The position numbers were made by a program, and so were the translations under genes. From positions 1-26,474 of the forward strand of contig JBBSHJ010000042.1 in assembly GCA_038253135.1 (NCBI GenBank): 26,474 nucleotides of DNA, in the 5' to 3' direction. Every line of letters starts with the position of its first letter. Positions within the stretch are counted from its first letter, which is position 1. Below are positions 16,072-24,541 of this stretch, piece by piece. The notes under the pieces were generated by a model. That model was not told the origin of the DNA and ran no database searches. It saw nothing but the letters and a program-made list of their open reading frames with translations. The stretch comes from JBBSHJ01 sp038253135 (GTDB taxonomy: Bacteria > Actinomycetota > Actinomycetes > Mycobacteriales > QHCD01).

Positions 16072-16115
16072 CTTTTGGCGGCCTGACGTCGGATACGACG
16101 CAAATCCGCCAAAAG
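16072..16115. terminator. Bidirectional terminator, 10-bp perfect inverted repeat
   Basis: CTTTTGGCGG (16072-16081) and CCGCCAAAAG (16106-16115) pair perfectly around a 24-nt loop, between the convergent dioxygenase (stop 16052) and Hsp90-like gene (stop 16120). The T/A runs lie inside the stem ends, not after it. CCTGAC at 16082-16087 and GTCAGG at 16119-16124 form a second, interlocking complement, so the region can fold in two ways. Confidence 0.6.
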
Positions 16116-16119
16116 CGGG

Positions 16120-19086
16120 TCAGGAGTGGGCGGCGTCCTCGGCGGCGAGCCGGTCCGCCTCGGAGGGGGCGGCGAGCGCTTCGACCGCGCCCGCGCGATG
16201 CGACCACGCCCCCAGCCGCCAGGCCAGCGCCCGGCCGAGTGCCGGCGCACCGGCAGCGGCATCGACGTGGTCGGTCGCACCGTCCGGCCACCACGGCACG
16301 GCTGTGCCGTTGACGCGCAGCCCGTGGTGCGTGCCGACCTGCGCGTCGGGCACACCGCCACCGCAGCGGGCGGCGGCGAGGCCGACGCCGGGGATGTCCG
16401 TCCAGGGCCGCACCCCGTCGGGTTTCGATGTCACCCGAGCACCGGAGATCAGGTCGCTAGCCCGCTCGATATCGAGGAGTTCCGCCACTGCTGCAGGAGA
16501 ATCACCGACCGGTACGACGGGCCGGCCGGCGAGGAGCGGTAGCGCGTACGGCGTGTCGAGCACGACGGCGGCATCGGCCGGTGCGGTGCGGTCGGGCCCG
16601 ATCCGCACCCGGTCCGGTGCCGGCGGCAGGCCGTCGGCGAGCGCCGCCGCCAGCCGGGAGTAGACGTCGCGCGCCACCAGCGCCGGACAGCGGCGATCCG
16701 GATCGCCCAACCGGTCGAGCAGGTCGGCCGCGGCGGCCGGGTCGGCGAGCACCGCATCGAGACCCGCCCAGGCACCCGCGAGCGCGGCGTGCGGGCCGGG
16801 CGCGACGTCGTACACGCCCTCGAGATCGGCGGCATCCGGCAATCGGCACTCCCGTGGCCGCCGCCCGTCGAGGACCGGATGCCCGGCGAGCCACCAGCGG
16901 GTGTACGACGGCACCGCCACGTCCCGGCCGCCGGCGTGCACGATGACCGGCTCCTCGACGACGTTCCGCCGCCGCTCCGCCGCGAGCAGGTCGAGCGCGG
17001 CCGGCCAGTCGGCGACGAATTCCAGATCCCGGACCGCCGCGAGCGCCTCGACCCGTGGCGGCAGGTCCGAGTCCGGCAGGCGGTCCAGCGTCGCCTCGGC
17101 CCACGCCTCGTACCCGTCCAGATCGACGTCGGCGTCGGGATCGAGCTCGGCCTCGTCCACCCGCAGCACGGCGAAGTCCCGCAGCACCCCCGCGTCGGCA
17201 AGCACCCCGTCGCCCCAGGTCTCGCGCAGCCACCCCGCGGGCGCCGCGAAGGGCGCGTCCCGCGCCAGGACGCGGCTGAGCGCGCTGTCGGGCAGCACCA
17301 GCTCGGCGGCCGGATGCCACTCGCCGTCGGTGCCGGGCAGGGCGATCTCGGCCAGCCACGAGTTTTCGGTCGCGGCCGGCCCGGCCGCCGCCACCAGGTC
17401 GAGCACCGCGCGCATCACCGGCTCGGGGTCGTCGAGGTCGAACGAGCCTTGGACGGCGTCCCGCACCCGCGCGTCGGCGAGCACCGTGCCCGGCGACGCG
17501 GGTACGGCGCCCAGCCGCTCGAGCAGCGGATGGCTCGCCGCAAGGGCGGCGACCCGCAGCCCGAGGGCGGGCAGCGTCACCGGCGGTTCGGTCTCGGGCA
17601 GCAGCACCCCCCGAGCGCCCACGACCGTGCGCCCGTCGCTCAGCGGCACCGGCAGCCCGGCCAGCTCGCCGGGCTCCGCCAGCCCGTCGAGGGCCGTATA
17701 GATGTCGTGCCACCACGCCGGCGGGCGATCCAGCGCCGCCAGCAGCTCGACCACCTCGCCGAGGGTGAGCCGACGGGCGCCCAGCCGGCGCAACGCCCGT
17801 TCGTGCCCGCGGGCCGACCACTCGGCCGGGAGCAGGCCGCCGACCGCGTCGCGAAGGGCCGCAACGAGAGGGGGCGACACGACGTCGAGCGCGACCGCGT
17901 CCGGCGGGGCGACGAGCGCGCCGTCGACGGTGGGCAGGATCCGGGCCCGCCGCAGCGCGGCCAGCGCCGTCGCCGCCAGGGCGGCGTCGTGCGGTGACCC
18001 GACGAGAGCCGGCTCGGGTACGAGGCCGAGCACGGCCGGACCTCCGGCGACCGAGGTGAGCAGGGCGGCGTACTCCCGCCCGGCCAAGTCGAGCACGAAG
18101 TCGGCGAGCGGTCCGGGGGCGAGCCGGCGGCGGGTCGGCTCGAGCGGCAACGTCGCGATCAGCCGGGCCGGCAACGAGATCGGCTCGTCGGTCGGCGTCG
18201 GTGCGTGTACGACGCCCGCGCCGAGCGGTTGCGGCCCGCCGGCCACGTCCACCGGCACCGCCCACGTCAGGGACCACGCGTCACGGTCGCGTTCCTCGGT
18301 CGGCCGGCCGGCCAGCAGGCCGGCGGGCACGGTGCCGCCCGCCCGGCGTACCCGCCAGCGCCGGCTCCCCGACCGGTCGGCAAGGACCACGTCGTCGCCG
18401 TCGACGGCCGCGCTGAGCGTCGCATCGGCAAGCTCGATCCGCTCCAGGCCGGGCAGCGCGAGCAGCAACGTCGCGTCGAGGTCGGCCAGCTGGGCCGCGA
18501 CGCTCTCGGCCGTCCCCGGCCGCAGCGGCAGCCGGACCTCCGTCGTGAAGCCGGCGGGCGGCGTACCCGCGGACTCGAACGGCAGCCGCAGCACCGGCAC
18601 ATGCCCGCGCCGCCGGCCGACCTCGGCGGCGAGCTCCGGCCTCGCGGCGACGAGTCCGGCGCTCTCGCGCCGCGAGAAGCGGACCGCGCCGGAGGTCGAG
18701 ACCAGCTCGGGCTCGTCGGTGACCGCGAGCACGGCGGCGAAGCCGACGCCGAACCGGCCGACCGTCGCGCCCTCCTCCTCCCGCTTGGCCGAGGCACGCA
18801 GGGTCGCGAGCGAGGCGACCCCGTCGGAATCCAGCGGCGCGCCGGTGTTGGCGGCAAGCAGTACGCCGGCCTCGACGGTGAGCCGCAGGACGCCCGGCCG
18901 GCCGGCACGGGCGGCGGCGTCGGCGGCGTTCTGAGCGAGCTCGACCACCAGCCGATCCCGGTAGCCGCCGAGCGCGTAGTCCTCCTCGGCGTTGGCATCC
19001 TCGCGGAAGCGGGCCGGCGCCGCGGCCCAGCCGGCGAGGACCCGCTGCCGGATGGCCACCGTCCCGAACGGGTCCGCCGTCCTCAC
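16120..19086 (-). CDS. Hsp90/sacsin-type (GHKL) ATPase, large protein of unknown function
   Basis: The N-terminal ~210 residues of this 988-residue protein form a Bergerat-fold ATPase like that of sacsin and Hsp90: RLVVELAQNAADAA (catalytic Glu49, Asn53 of the N box), LLAANTGAPLDSDGV (Asp-containing G1-like box) and VGRFGVGFAAVLAV (glycine-rich lid, 109-122). The remaining ~770 residues are leucine-, alanine- and acid-rich with no domain I recognise. Actinobacterial relatives are annotated Hsp90-like or sacsin N-terminal ATPase-like proteins, with no established role. The same frame stays open to 19233, but that would overlap the DUF3027 stop at 19103. GTG 19086, 16 nt after that stop and just before RTADPFGTVAIRQRVL, is the better start. 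The short gap indicates co-transcription and possibly joint function with the DUF3027 protein. Confidence 0.85.
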   Translation of the reverse strand: MRTADPFGTVAIRQRVLAGWAAAPARFREDANAEEDYALGGYRDRLVVELAQNAADAAARAGRPGVLRLTVEAGVLLAANTGAPLDSDGVASLATLRASAKREEEGATVGRFGVGFAAVLAVTDEPELVSTSGAVRFSRRESAGLVAARPELAAEVGRRRGHVPVLRLPFESAGTPPAGFTTEVRLPLRPGTAESVAAQLADLDATLLLALPGLERIELADATLSAAVDGDDVVLADRSGSRRWRVRRAGGTVPAGLLAGRPTEERDRDAWSLTWAVPVDVAGGPQPLGAGVVHAPTPTDEPISLPARLIATLPLEPTRRRLAPGPLADFVLDLAGREYAALLTSVAGGPAVLGLVPEPALVGSPHDAALAATALAALRRARILPTVDGALVAPPDAVALDVVSPPLVAALRDAVGGLLPAEWSARGHERALRRLGARRLTLGEVVELLAALDRPPAWWHDIYTALDGLAEPGELAGLPVPLSDGRTVVGARGVLLPETEPPVTLPALGLRVAALAASHPLLERLGAVPASPGTVLADARVRDAVQGSFDLDDPEPVMRAVLDLVAAAGPAATENSWLAEIALPGTDGEWHPAAELVLPDSALSRVLARDAPFAAPAGWLRETWGDGVLADAGVLRDFAVLRVDEAELDPDADVDLDGYEAWAEATLDRLPDSDLPPRVEALAAVRDLEFVADWPAALDLLAAERRRNVVEEPVIVHAGGRDVAVPSYTRWWLAGHPVLDGRRPRECRLPDAADLEGVYDVAPGPHAALAGAWAGLDAVLADPAAAADLLDRLGDPDRRCPALVARDVYSRLAAALADGLPPAPDRVRIGPDRTAPADAAVVLDTPYALPLLAGRPVVPVGDSPAAVAELLDIERASDLISGARVTSKPDGVRPWTDIPGVGLAAARCGGGVPDAQVGTHHGLRVNGTAVPWWPDGATDHVDAAAGAPALGRALAWRLGAWSHRAGAVEALAAPSEADRLAAEDAAHS

Positions 19087-19102
19087 CGCAGCGCCCGGGA
19101 TC

Positions 19103-19915
19103 TCAATCGAGAGAGAGGACTTCGAGCTCGCCGTCGTCGTAGAACTCGCCAGGATCGGCGGGCGTCGGGTCGTCGGTGGCCTCCACGTCGGAGTGCGCGC
19201 CGCAACCGTAGCTCGCCGCGACGACCCGGCCATCGCCCGCGCCGAACTCGTTGCCGCACACCCCGAACGCGGACCTCAACGATCCGGCCAGCGGGAGATA
19301 GAAGCCGCAGCTGCCGCATCCGGCCGGGGCGTGCGAGGCCATCGCCGTGCGCGGTCCGGTGTCGCCGGCCCACCAGCGCTCGGCCGCCTCGGTGCGCCCC
19401 TCGACGGAAAGCACCTTCTCCCGGCCGAGGCCGATCTCGGTGGCGACCTCCTCGACGGCGGGGTCGTCGGACCGCAGGTAGGCGGGCACCAGCCGCGGGT
19501 CGGCCGGCCGGTGCGGCACCAGGTCGCCCGGGCTCAGGTCACCGGACCGGAGCCGCTGATCCCACGGCACCCACGCCGGCGCGAGCAGCGCGTCGGGTCC
19601 GGGCAGCAGCGCGACCTCGTCGACGGTGACGTTGGTACGCCGGGGCGCCCGCACGACGCTCACGGCCCACCGCCAGCCCTCGTATCCGGGCACGGTCGCG
19701 GCGAACAGATGGGTCACCACGCGCTGCCCCTCGGCCACCGCGTCGAGGTGCGCCCCGATCTCGCCGCCCGCGGCCTCGACCGCGGCCGTGCGGGCGGCGT
19801 CGACGGCGGCGAGGCAGGCGGCATCCGGGCTGCCAGCGGACGCCGGGCCGGACCGGACGGAATCCGGGTCGGCCGCAATGGCTGGCCTCGCGGGAGTTTC
19901 GGTGGGCGGGCTCAC
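19103..19915 (-). CDS. DUF3027 family protein
   Basis: The 270-residue protein matches what I recall of actinobacterial DUF3027: THLFAATVPGYEGWRWAVSVVRAPR (69-92), then LLPGPDALLAPAWVPWDQRLRSGDLSPGDLV. Its C-terminal half holds C200-x2-C203 (GCGSCGFYLPL), C220 (FGVCGNEF) and C238/H241 (YGCGAHSD), which could bind a zinc ion. Function is unknown; the family is nearly confined to Actinobacteria. GTG 19915 is preceded by GGGGGAGA at a suitable distance, and homology begins after a disordered Pro/Ala/Asp-rich first 30 residues. It leads the Hsp90-like ATPase gene in a two-gene unit and is divergent from the MFS gene starting at 20029. Confidence 0.85.
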   Translation of the reverse strand: MSPPTETPARPAIAADPDSVRSGPASAGSPDAACLAAVDAARTAAVEAAGGEIGAHLDAVAEGQRVVTHLFAATVPGYEGWRWAVSVVRAPRRTNVTVDEVALLPGPDALLAPAWVPWDQRLRSGDLSPGDLVPHRPADPRLVPAYLRSDDPAVEEVATEIGLGREKVLSVEGRTEAAERWWAGDTGPRTAMASHAPAGCGSCGFYLPLAGSLRSAFGVCGNEFGAGDGRVVAASYGCGAHSDVEATDDPTPADPGEFYDDGELEVLSLD

Positions 19916-20016
19916 GCCGACAGTCTCCCCCACCGACGGGGTGCGGTGCACGCCGAGGTCCGCGCGGCGCGGGCTCGCCGGATTGCCGCTCGGCTGCATC
20001 CGGCATCGCCATGGGG

Positions 20017-20022
20017 CAGGAT
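20017..20022 (+). promoter_or_regulatory. Candidate -10 box, leaderless start of the MFS gene
   Basis: CAGGAT is followed by 6 nt and GTG 20029. The spacing fits a leaderless transcript, but the hexamer departs from TANNNT at its first base and no -35 is clear. Confidence 0.35.
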
Positions 20023-20028
20023 GGTGGC

Positions 20029-21939
20029 GTGACTTTGCCGGGTTTCCCGGACCCATCCCCGCGGCGGACGGTCCGTAACAGGGCGCCCTCCCGGCGTGTC
20101 CCGGACGGCGACCCCGACACCCCGTTCGACGGTGCGGACACCGACGCTGGGGGACCCGACCGCCACGACGAGCACAATCGCACCGCCAGCGACCGCAGCG
20201 CCCGCCGGCGGCGCGCGCACGAGCGGTACGACGAGGGGCCGCGGGATCGGCGCAGCGAGCGCGCCGACGACGCCGACCCCGACCGCCGTGACCGCGGCTC
20301 CGAGCAGACCGCGTCCGGGCGGCGCACCAGCCGCGGCCCCGTCGATGCGACCCAGAGTTTCCGCCGGCCGGCGGACTACCCGACGGAGCCGCACGGCTAC
20401 CGCGACCCGCGGGACCGCCCGCCACCCAGCCCGCTCCCCGAGCACCGCGGGCAGGTATCCGGCCCGCCGCGCACTGCCGCCACCGCCGGCACGGCCGCCG
20501 AGACGCAGGTTGTCGCCGACGCGAAAGGCCGTCGCGACCGGCCGGTGACGGTCACCCGGGTCGCCGCGAGCCGCGCGCGCGATTTCTCGAGGGTGACGGT
20601 CAAGCGGATCGGCGACGCCGCCCGGTCCGGGGGCGCGCACGAGTCCGGTCTCACCAAGGTGATCTGGATGAACGTGGTCCAGACCGGCGGCGACGCGATG
20701 ATCGCGGTCGCGCTCGCCAACACGATCTTCTTCTCCGCCGCGACCAGCCAGCAACGCGGCAACGTCGCGCTCTACCTGGGCATCACGATGGCCCCGTTCG
20801 CGGTGATCGCGCCGTTGATCGGGCCGGCTTTGGACCGGCTCCCGCACGGCCGCCGCGTCGCGCTCGCCGGGACCATGCTGATCCGGGGGGTCCTCGCCTG
20901 GATCATGGCGGCGAACTTCCACAACGTCGGCCTCTACCCGGCGGTCTTCGGCTTCCTGGTGGTGTCCAAGGCGTTCAACGTGCTCAAGGGCGCCGTCGTA
21001 CCGCGCGTGCTGCCGGACTCGATGACGCTGGTCAAGGCCAACGCCCGGCTGTCGATCTTCGGCCTCGCCGGCAGCGTCGCGCTCGGCGGCCTCGGCGGTG
21101 CGGTCATCAAGATCACCGGCTCCTCGACATGGGCGTTGCGGCTCTCGGTGCTGGTCTTCATCGCCGCTGCGATCCTGGCGGTGAAGCTGCCGCCGCACGT
21201 CGACAGCGCCGAGGGTGAGGTCCCGGCGGACGTGCTGCGCTCCGGCGAGGACGCCGCGGGCCACCGGAAATCGCGGCGCGCCCTGGGCATTCCGGTCGTC
21301 ACCGCGCTGCGCGGCGAGAGCGCGATCCGCGGCCTGTCCGGCTTCCTGACCCTGTTCCTGGCGTTCCTGATCCAGCACGAATACCACGGCTGGCACGCTG
21401 CGGTCGCGCTCGGGGCGCTGGCCGTCGGCGCCGGCGGCGGCGGTTTCATCGGTACGGCGTCCGGCGCCAGATTCAAGCTGGGACGGCCGGACATGATGGT
21501 GCTGGTCTGCGTCAGCGTGGCCACCGCGATGTGCGCCATCGTCGCGCTGACCTACACGATCGAGATAGCGGTCGCCGGCGTCCTCGTCGCCGGCGTCTGC
21601 AACAGCCTCGGCAAGCTCTCGCTGGACGCGATCATCCAGCGCGAGGTGCCCGATTGGTTGCGGGCCTCGACCTTCGGCCGGTCCGAGACGATGCTCCAGC
21701 TGTCGTGGGTCTTCGGCGGCGCGCTCGGCATCAGCCTGCCGACGGACGGTCGGATCGGCTTCGCCGTCGCGGCCGCGCTGCTCGTGGCGATCCTGGTCGC
21801 GACCGTCATCTCCTCGCGCCGGCGGCGCATCGGGAACGAGCCCGGATCGGGGTTGTCACGCGTCCGCGACCGGTTCGGCCGCCGCGACCGCGGGTCCTCC
21901 TCGACGCAGGTCGAGCGCGCCGTCGCCAAGACCGACTGA
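20029..21939 (+). CDS. MFS-type multi-pass membrane protein with disordered N-terminus
   Basis: The first ~185 of 636 residues are Arg/Asp/Pro-rich and disordered, with many RDRR/DDADPDR-like runs. From LTKVIWMNVVQTGGDAMIAVAL onward there are about 10-12 hydrophobic segments with the MFS loop GPALDRLPHGRRVALAG after the second. The tail (about 600-636) is again charged. It resembles M. tuberculosis Rv0876c as I recall that protein, a conserved membrane protein of unknown substrate near DUF3027 genes. GTG 20029 is preferred over ATG 20011 because of the CAGGAT box and because VTLPGFPDPSPRR is a natural start. It is divergent from the DUF3027 gene and convergent with the cold-shock gene, 25 nt away. 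Confidence 0.85.
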   Translation: MTLPGFPDPSPRRTVRNRAPSRRVPDGDPDTPFDGADTDAGGPDRHDEHNRTASDRSARRRRAHERYDEGPRDRRSERADDADPDRRDRGSEQTASGRRTSRGPVDATQSFRRPADYPTEPHGYRDPRDRPPPSPLPEHRGQVSGPPRTAATAGTAAETQVVADAKGRRDRPVTVTRVAASRARDFSRVTVKRIGDAARSGGAHESGLTKVIWMNVVQTGGDAMIAVALANTIFFSAATSQQRGNVALYLGITMAPFAVIAPLIGPALDRLPHGRRVALAGTMLIRGVLAWIMAANFHNVGLYPAVFGFLVVSKAFNVLKGAVVPRVLPDSMTLVKANARLSIFGLAGSVALGGLGGAVIKITGSSTWALRLSVLVFIAAAILAVKLPPHVDSAEGEVPADVLRSGEDAAGHRKSRRALGIPVVTALRGESAIRGLSGFLTLFLAFLIQHEYHGWHAAVALGALAVGAGGGGFIGTASGARFKLGRPDMMVLVCVSVATAMCAIVALTYTIEIAVAGVLVAGVCNSLGKLSLDAIIQREVPDWLRASTFGRSETMLQLSWVFGGALGISLPTDGRIGFAVAAALLVAILVATVISSRRRRIGNEPGSGLSRVRDRFGRRDRGSSSTQVERAVAKTD

Positions 21940-21964
21940 CCGCAACGGCCCGGCCGCAACCTCG

Positions 21965-22348
21965 TCAGGGCTCGAGGTCGGTTGCGACCGCGCGCAGCAG
22001 CGCCGCGACCTTCTTCGCCACCGGCCGCTCCGGGAACTTGCCGCGGTGCAGGGCACTCGATACGCCGTCGAGCAGCTTGATCAGGTCCTCGATGATCGGC
22101 GTCAGCTCGTCCGGCTGCTTTCGGGTCGCCTTCACGACGGACGGCAACGGGTCCAGCACCTGCACCGAGAGGGCCTGCTCGCCGCGCCGGCCCTCGGCCA
22201 CCCCGAACTCCACCCGCTGCCCGGACTTGAGCTCCGCCACGCCCTGGGGCAGCGCGTCACGATGGACGAAGACGTCGCCGCCGTCGTCACGGGACAGGAA
22301 CCCGAAGCCCTTGTCCGCGCTGAACCACTTCACCTTGCCGCTGGGCAC
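21965..22348 (-). CDS. Cold-shock domain protein with C-terminal extension
   Basis: Residues 1-66 form a cold-shock domain that binds single-stranded nucleic acid: GKVKWFSADKGFGFLSRDDG (RNP1 KGFGF at 13-17) and DVFVHRD (RNP2, 25-31). A further ~60 residues follow, with RKQPDELTPIIEDLIKLLDGV and RPVAKKVAALLRAVATDL, predicted helical. This 127-residue form matches mycobacterial CspB (Rv0871) in plan, not the 67-residue CspA. Extended forms are likely constitutive RNA chaperones or regulators. GTG 22348 has AGGA 7 nt upstream; TAGCCT on the same strand at 22387-22392 could be its -10 box. Confidence 0.92.
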   Translation of the reverse strand: MPSGKVKWFSADKGFGFLSRDDGGDVFVHRDALPQGVAELKSGQRVEFGVAEGRRGEQALSVQVLDPLPSVVKATRKQPDELTPIIEDLIKLLDGVSSALHRGKFPERPVAKKVAALLRAVATDLEP

Positions 22349-22386
22349 GAGTCGATCCTGCCTGAGTCGAGGGTTGGAGTGCGTAC

Positions 22387-22392
22387 AGGCTA
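22387..22392 (-). promoter_or_regulatory. Candidate -10 box of the cold-shock gene
   Basis: On the minus strand this reads TAGCCT, about 38 nt upstream of GTG 22348, leaving a leader of about 30 nt that includes the AGGA ribosome-binding site. No good -35 hexamer was found. Confidence 0.35.
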
Positions 22393-22428
22393 TCCGCACC
22401 GGCCGTGCCCGTGCGTGCGGATTACGAC

Positions 22429-22475
22429 GGATCGGACACGATCCCTGCGAATCGGGCACCAGAGCGGCACCCGAT
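22429..22475. repeat. Two adjacent palindromes in the csp-DUF3352 divergent region
   Basis: GGATCG-4 nt-CGATCC (22429-22444) is a perfect 6+6 palindrome. ATCGGGCACC-5 nt-GGCACCCGAT (22451-22475) pairs at 8 of 10 positions. Both lie between the divergent cold-shock and DUF3352 genes, upstream of both candidate promoters, and could be binding sites for a dimeric regulator. Confidence 0.4.
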
Positions 22476-22609
22476 CCGTATCCTCGGCCGGGTAGCTGTG
22501 TGGCATCTGCACCAGCGACGTACCACCGAGCCATCCGGAACCGCGGGCCGGTGCGTGTCGTCCGATCTGCCACACGAATTATTCCTTACGACTAGGACGG
22601 GCCCGACCG

Positions 22610-24424
22610 ATGAGTCAGCAGCAGCCTCCGTTCCCCGGCGAGCCGCCGAACCGGCAGCCTCAGGGCGACCCGTGGTCCGCCCAGCCCGAGGGATCGCAGC
22701 AGGGATATCAACAGCAGCCGCCGCCGGGCGGATACCCCCAGCAGGGCGGCTATCAGCCGCCGCCGGGCGGACACCCCCAGCAGGGATATCAACAGCAGCC
22801 GCCGCCGGGCGGATACCCCCAGCAGGGCGGCTATCAGCCGCCGCCGGGCGGATACCCCCAGCAGGGCGGTTGGGGTCCGCAGGGTCCGGGCGGGCCCAAC
22901 CCGTACGTGATCGGCGGCCCGCAGCCGCCCAAGCGCAACAAGCGCAGTGTGGTCATCGCCGCCGGCGTCGTAGCCGCGATGGCGATCGCCGGCGGCGCCT
23001 ACGCCGCCGTCTCCCTCACCGGCACCAGCGACAAGAAGGCAGGATCGAACAAGCAGGACAACAACGACGGCAACATCGTCGCTCTGCGGAACAGCGCGCT
23101 GAAGCAGGTTGACTCGATCACCAACCACTTCCCGACCGACACGGTCGCGGTCGCGACCATCAACCTGAACCCCGGCCAGGACGAGACCGTCGCCACGCTG
23201 AAGTACCTGCGCAAGTTCCCGTCGATCCAGCGCGAGGCGCCGACCGGCAGCACGCTGTCCGATGGTCTGCTCAAGCCGCTGGTCAATGCCGCCGGAAGCG
23301 GCGCCAACTACGAGACCGACGTGAAGCCGTGGTTCGGCGGCCAGGTCGCGGCCGGAGCCGACGTCGTCAACGGCAAGGCGCGACCGATCATCGTCGTCAA
23401 GATCACCGACCCGGCCAAGGCCAAGGCCGGGATCGGCAAACTCCTGAAGGATTCGCCGCACAACGGAATGGTCATCGACGGCGACTACGCGGTCGTCAGT
23501 GACTCGCAGGCCCACGCCGCATCGGCCCAGTCCGAGGCGAAGGCGTCGAGCCTGTCCACCAACACGACGTTCCGCGACAACATGTCCAAGGTGCCCGGCG
23601 ACTCACCGGTGACGGCCTGGGTCGACGTCAAGGCCGCGCTGAAGCTGTCGAAGCAGACCCTGCCCAACCACTCGCAGACGACCGGGCTCACCGGCAAACT
23701 CTCCAACCTGGTGCCGAACACGGTCGCCGGCTCGTTGCGGTTCGACCAGAGCTACGCGGACTTCAGTGTGGTGAGCTTCGGGGGCGGCACCAGCCTCTCC
23801 TCGGGCGGGCACGTCGGCGCCAAGGTCAGCCAGCTCCCGTCAGAGACGGCGATCGCGCTGGGCGCCAGCGGCACCAACAAGGCCGTCGCCTCGCTGTGGA
23901 GGCAGGTCCAGAAGAATCCGACCCTCGCCCGCCAGGTGAACCAGTACACCCGTCAGGTCCAGCAGCAGCTCGGCGTCCTGCTCCCTGACGACCTGGAGAC
24001 GCTGGTCGGCTCGCAGACCCTGCTCGCGGTCGGCGGACCCGAGCTCAGCGAGGTGGGCGGCCTGTCGGTCACCGATCCGCAGAAGGCCTACGAGATCGCG
24101 ACGAAAGTCATCGGCAAGATCGACCCGCAGTCGCGCCAGAAGATCGTGGTCAAGAAGACCTCGGACGGCATCGCCGTGGCCAACTCCGATTCCTGGGCGA
24201 CCAAGCTCGGCACGAACGGTTCGCTCGGCACGAAGTCGGCGTTCCAGAACGCCGTACCCAACGCCGCGAACGCCGATCTCGTGCTCTACGTCGACGTACC
24301 TGCGGTCGCCGAGGCCGCGAACAGGCACCTGCCGCCGGACGCGGCTCCGCTCGCCGCGGTCGGGCTCACGATGATCCAGGACGGGGACGCCACCGCGGCG
24401 CACCTGAGGATCGTCACCAAGTAG
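22610..24424 (+). CDS. DUF3352 membrane-anchored extracytoplasmic protein
   Basis: The 604-residue protein has three parts. Residues 1-108 are Pro/Gln/Gly/Tyr-rich and disordered, with repeated PPPGGYPQQGGYQ motifs. KRNKR followed by a hydrophobic segment at about 113-135 forms a single membrane anchor, placing the N-terminus inside. The rest is an extracytoplasmic domain of the DUF3352 type, with FPTDTVAVATINLNPGQDET, LKPWFGGQVA-like VKPWFGGQVAAG, and DGDYAVVSDSQAHA. Function is unknown; actinobacterial relatives are common and often have the same kind of tail. ATG 22610 follows AGGACGGG by about 9 nt. It is divergent from the cold-shock gene and ends before a strong bidirectional terminator. 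Confidence 0.9.
   Translation: MSQQQPPFPGEPPNRQPQGDPWSAQPEGSQQGYQQQPPPGGYPQQGGYQPPPGGHPQQGYQQQPPPGGYPQQGGYQPPPGGYPQQGGWGPQGPGGPNPYVIGGPQPPKRNKRSVVIAAGVVAAMAIAGGAYAAVSLTGTSDKKAGSNKQDNNDGNIVALRNSALKQVDSITNHFPTDTVAVATINLNPGQDETVATLKYLRKFPSIQREAPTGSTLSDGLLKPLVNAAGSGANYETDVKPWFGGQVAAGADVVNGKARPIIVVKITDPAKAKAGIGKLLKDSPHNGMVIDGDYAVVSDSQAHAASAQSEAKASSLSTNTTFRDNMSKVPGDSPVTAWVDVKAALKLSKQTLPNHSQTTGLTGKLSNLVPNTVAGSLRFDQSYADFSVVSFGGGTSLSSGGHVGAKVSQLPSETAIALGASGTNKAVASLWRQVQKNPTLARQVNQYTRQVQQQLGVLLPDDLETLVGSQTLLAVGGPELSEVGGLSVTDPQKAYEIATKVIGKIDPQSRQKIVVKKTSDGIAVANSDSWATKLGTNGSLGTKSAFQNAVPNAANADLVLYVDVPAVAEAANRHLPPDAAPLAAVGLTMIQDGDATAAHLRIVTK
22703..22864 (+). repeat. 81-bp in-frame tandem duplication
   Basis: Copies 22703-22783 and 22784-22864 are identical except for one base (CAC against TAC in codon 24 of the unit). 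Each encodes 27 residues of Tyr/Gln/Pro/Gly repeat. Within a unit the PPPGG(Y/H)PQQ motif itself recurs, so the tract has grown by nested duplications. Confidence 0.9.
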
Positions 24425-24438
24425 CACCCGATCGACCC

Positions 24439-24487
24439 GTGCCCGCCGGGTCCGGTTCCGCGAGAGCGGGCCGGACCCGGCGGGCAC
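24439..24487. terminator. Bidirectional terminator, 17-bp perfect inverted repeat
   Basis: GTGCCCGCCGGGTCCGG (24439-24455) pairs without mismatch with 24471-24487 around a 15-nt loop, 14 bp after the DUF3352 stop and 54 bp before the larE stop (reading convergently). There is no T tract, as is usual in actinobacteria. CGACCCGT just before the stem is complementary to ACGGGTCG just after it (near 24500), allowing an extended or alternative outer stem. Confidence 0.8.
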
Positions 24488-24541
24488 CGTCGTCAAAGAC
24501 GGGTCGTGCGCGGGCTGGGCTGCGCTCAGGCTGCGCTGGGT

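Noticed and set aside
19087..19233. 49-residue N-terminal extension of the Hsp90-like gene
   Set aside because: It overlaps the DUF3027 coding end, has no homology-like content, and GTG 19086 is well placed 16 nt after the upstream stop.
16120..19915. Anti-phage defence system built on the GHKL ATPase
   Set aside because: No nuclease, reverse transcriptase, toxin or other effector is nearby, and the neighbours are conserved housekeeping-type actinobacterial genes.
19912..21396. A 494-codon minus-strand frame
   Set aside because: It is antisense to the MFS gene; its Arg/Asp/Gly-rich translation is typical of a shadow frame.
22703..22864. CRISPR-like or regulatory repeat array
   Set aside because: The two units are directly adjacent, without spacers, are in frame and encode a low-complexity protein tail.
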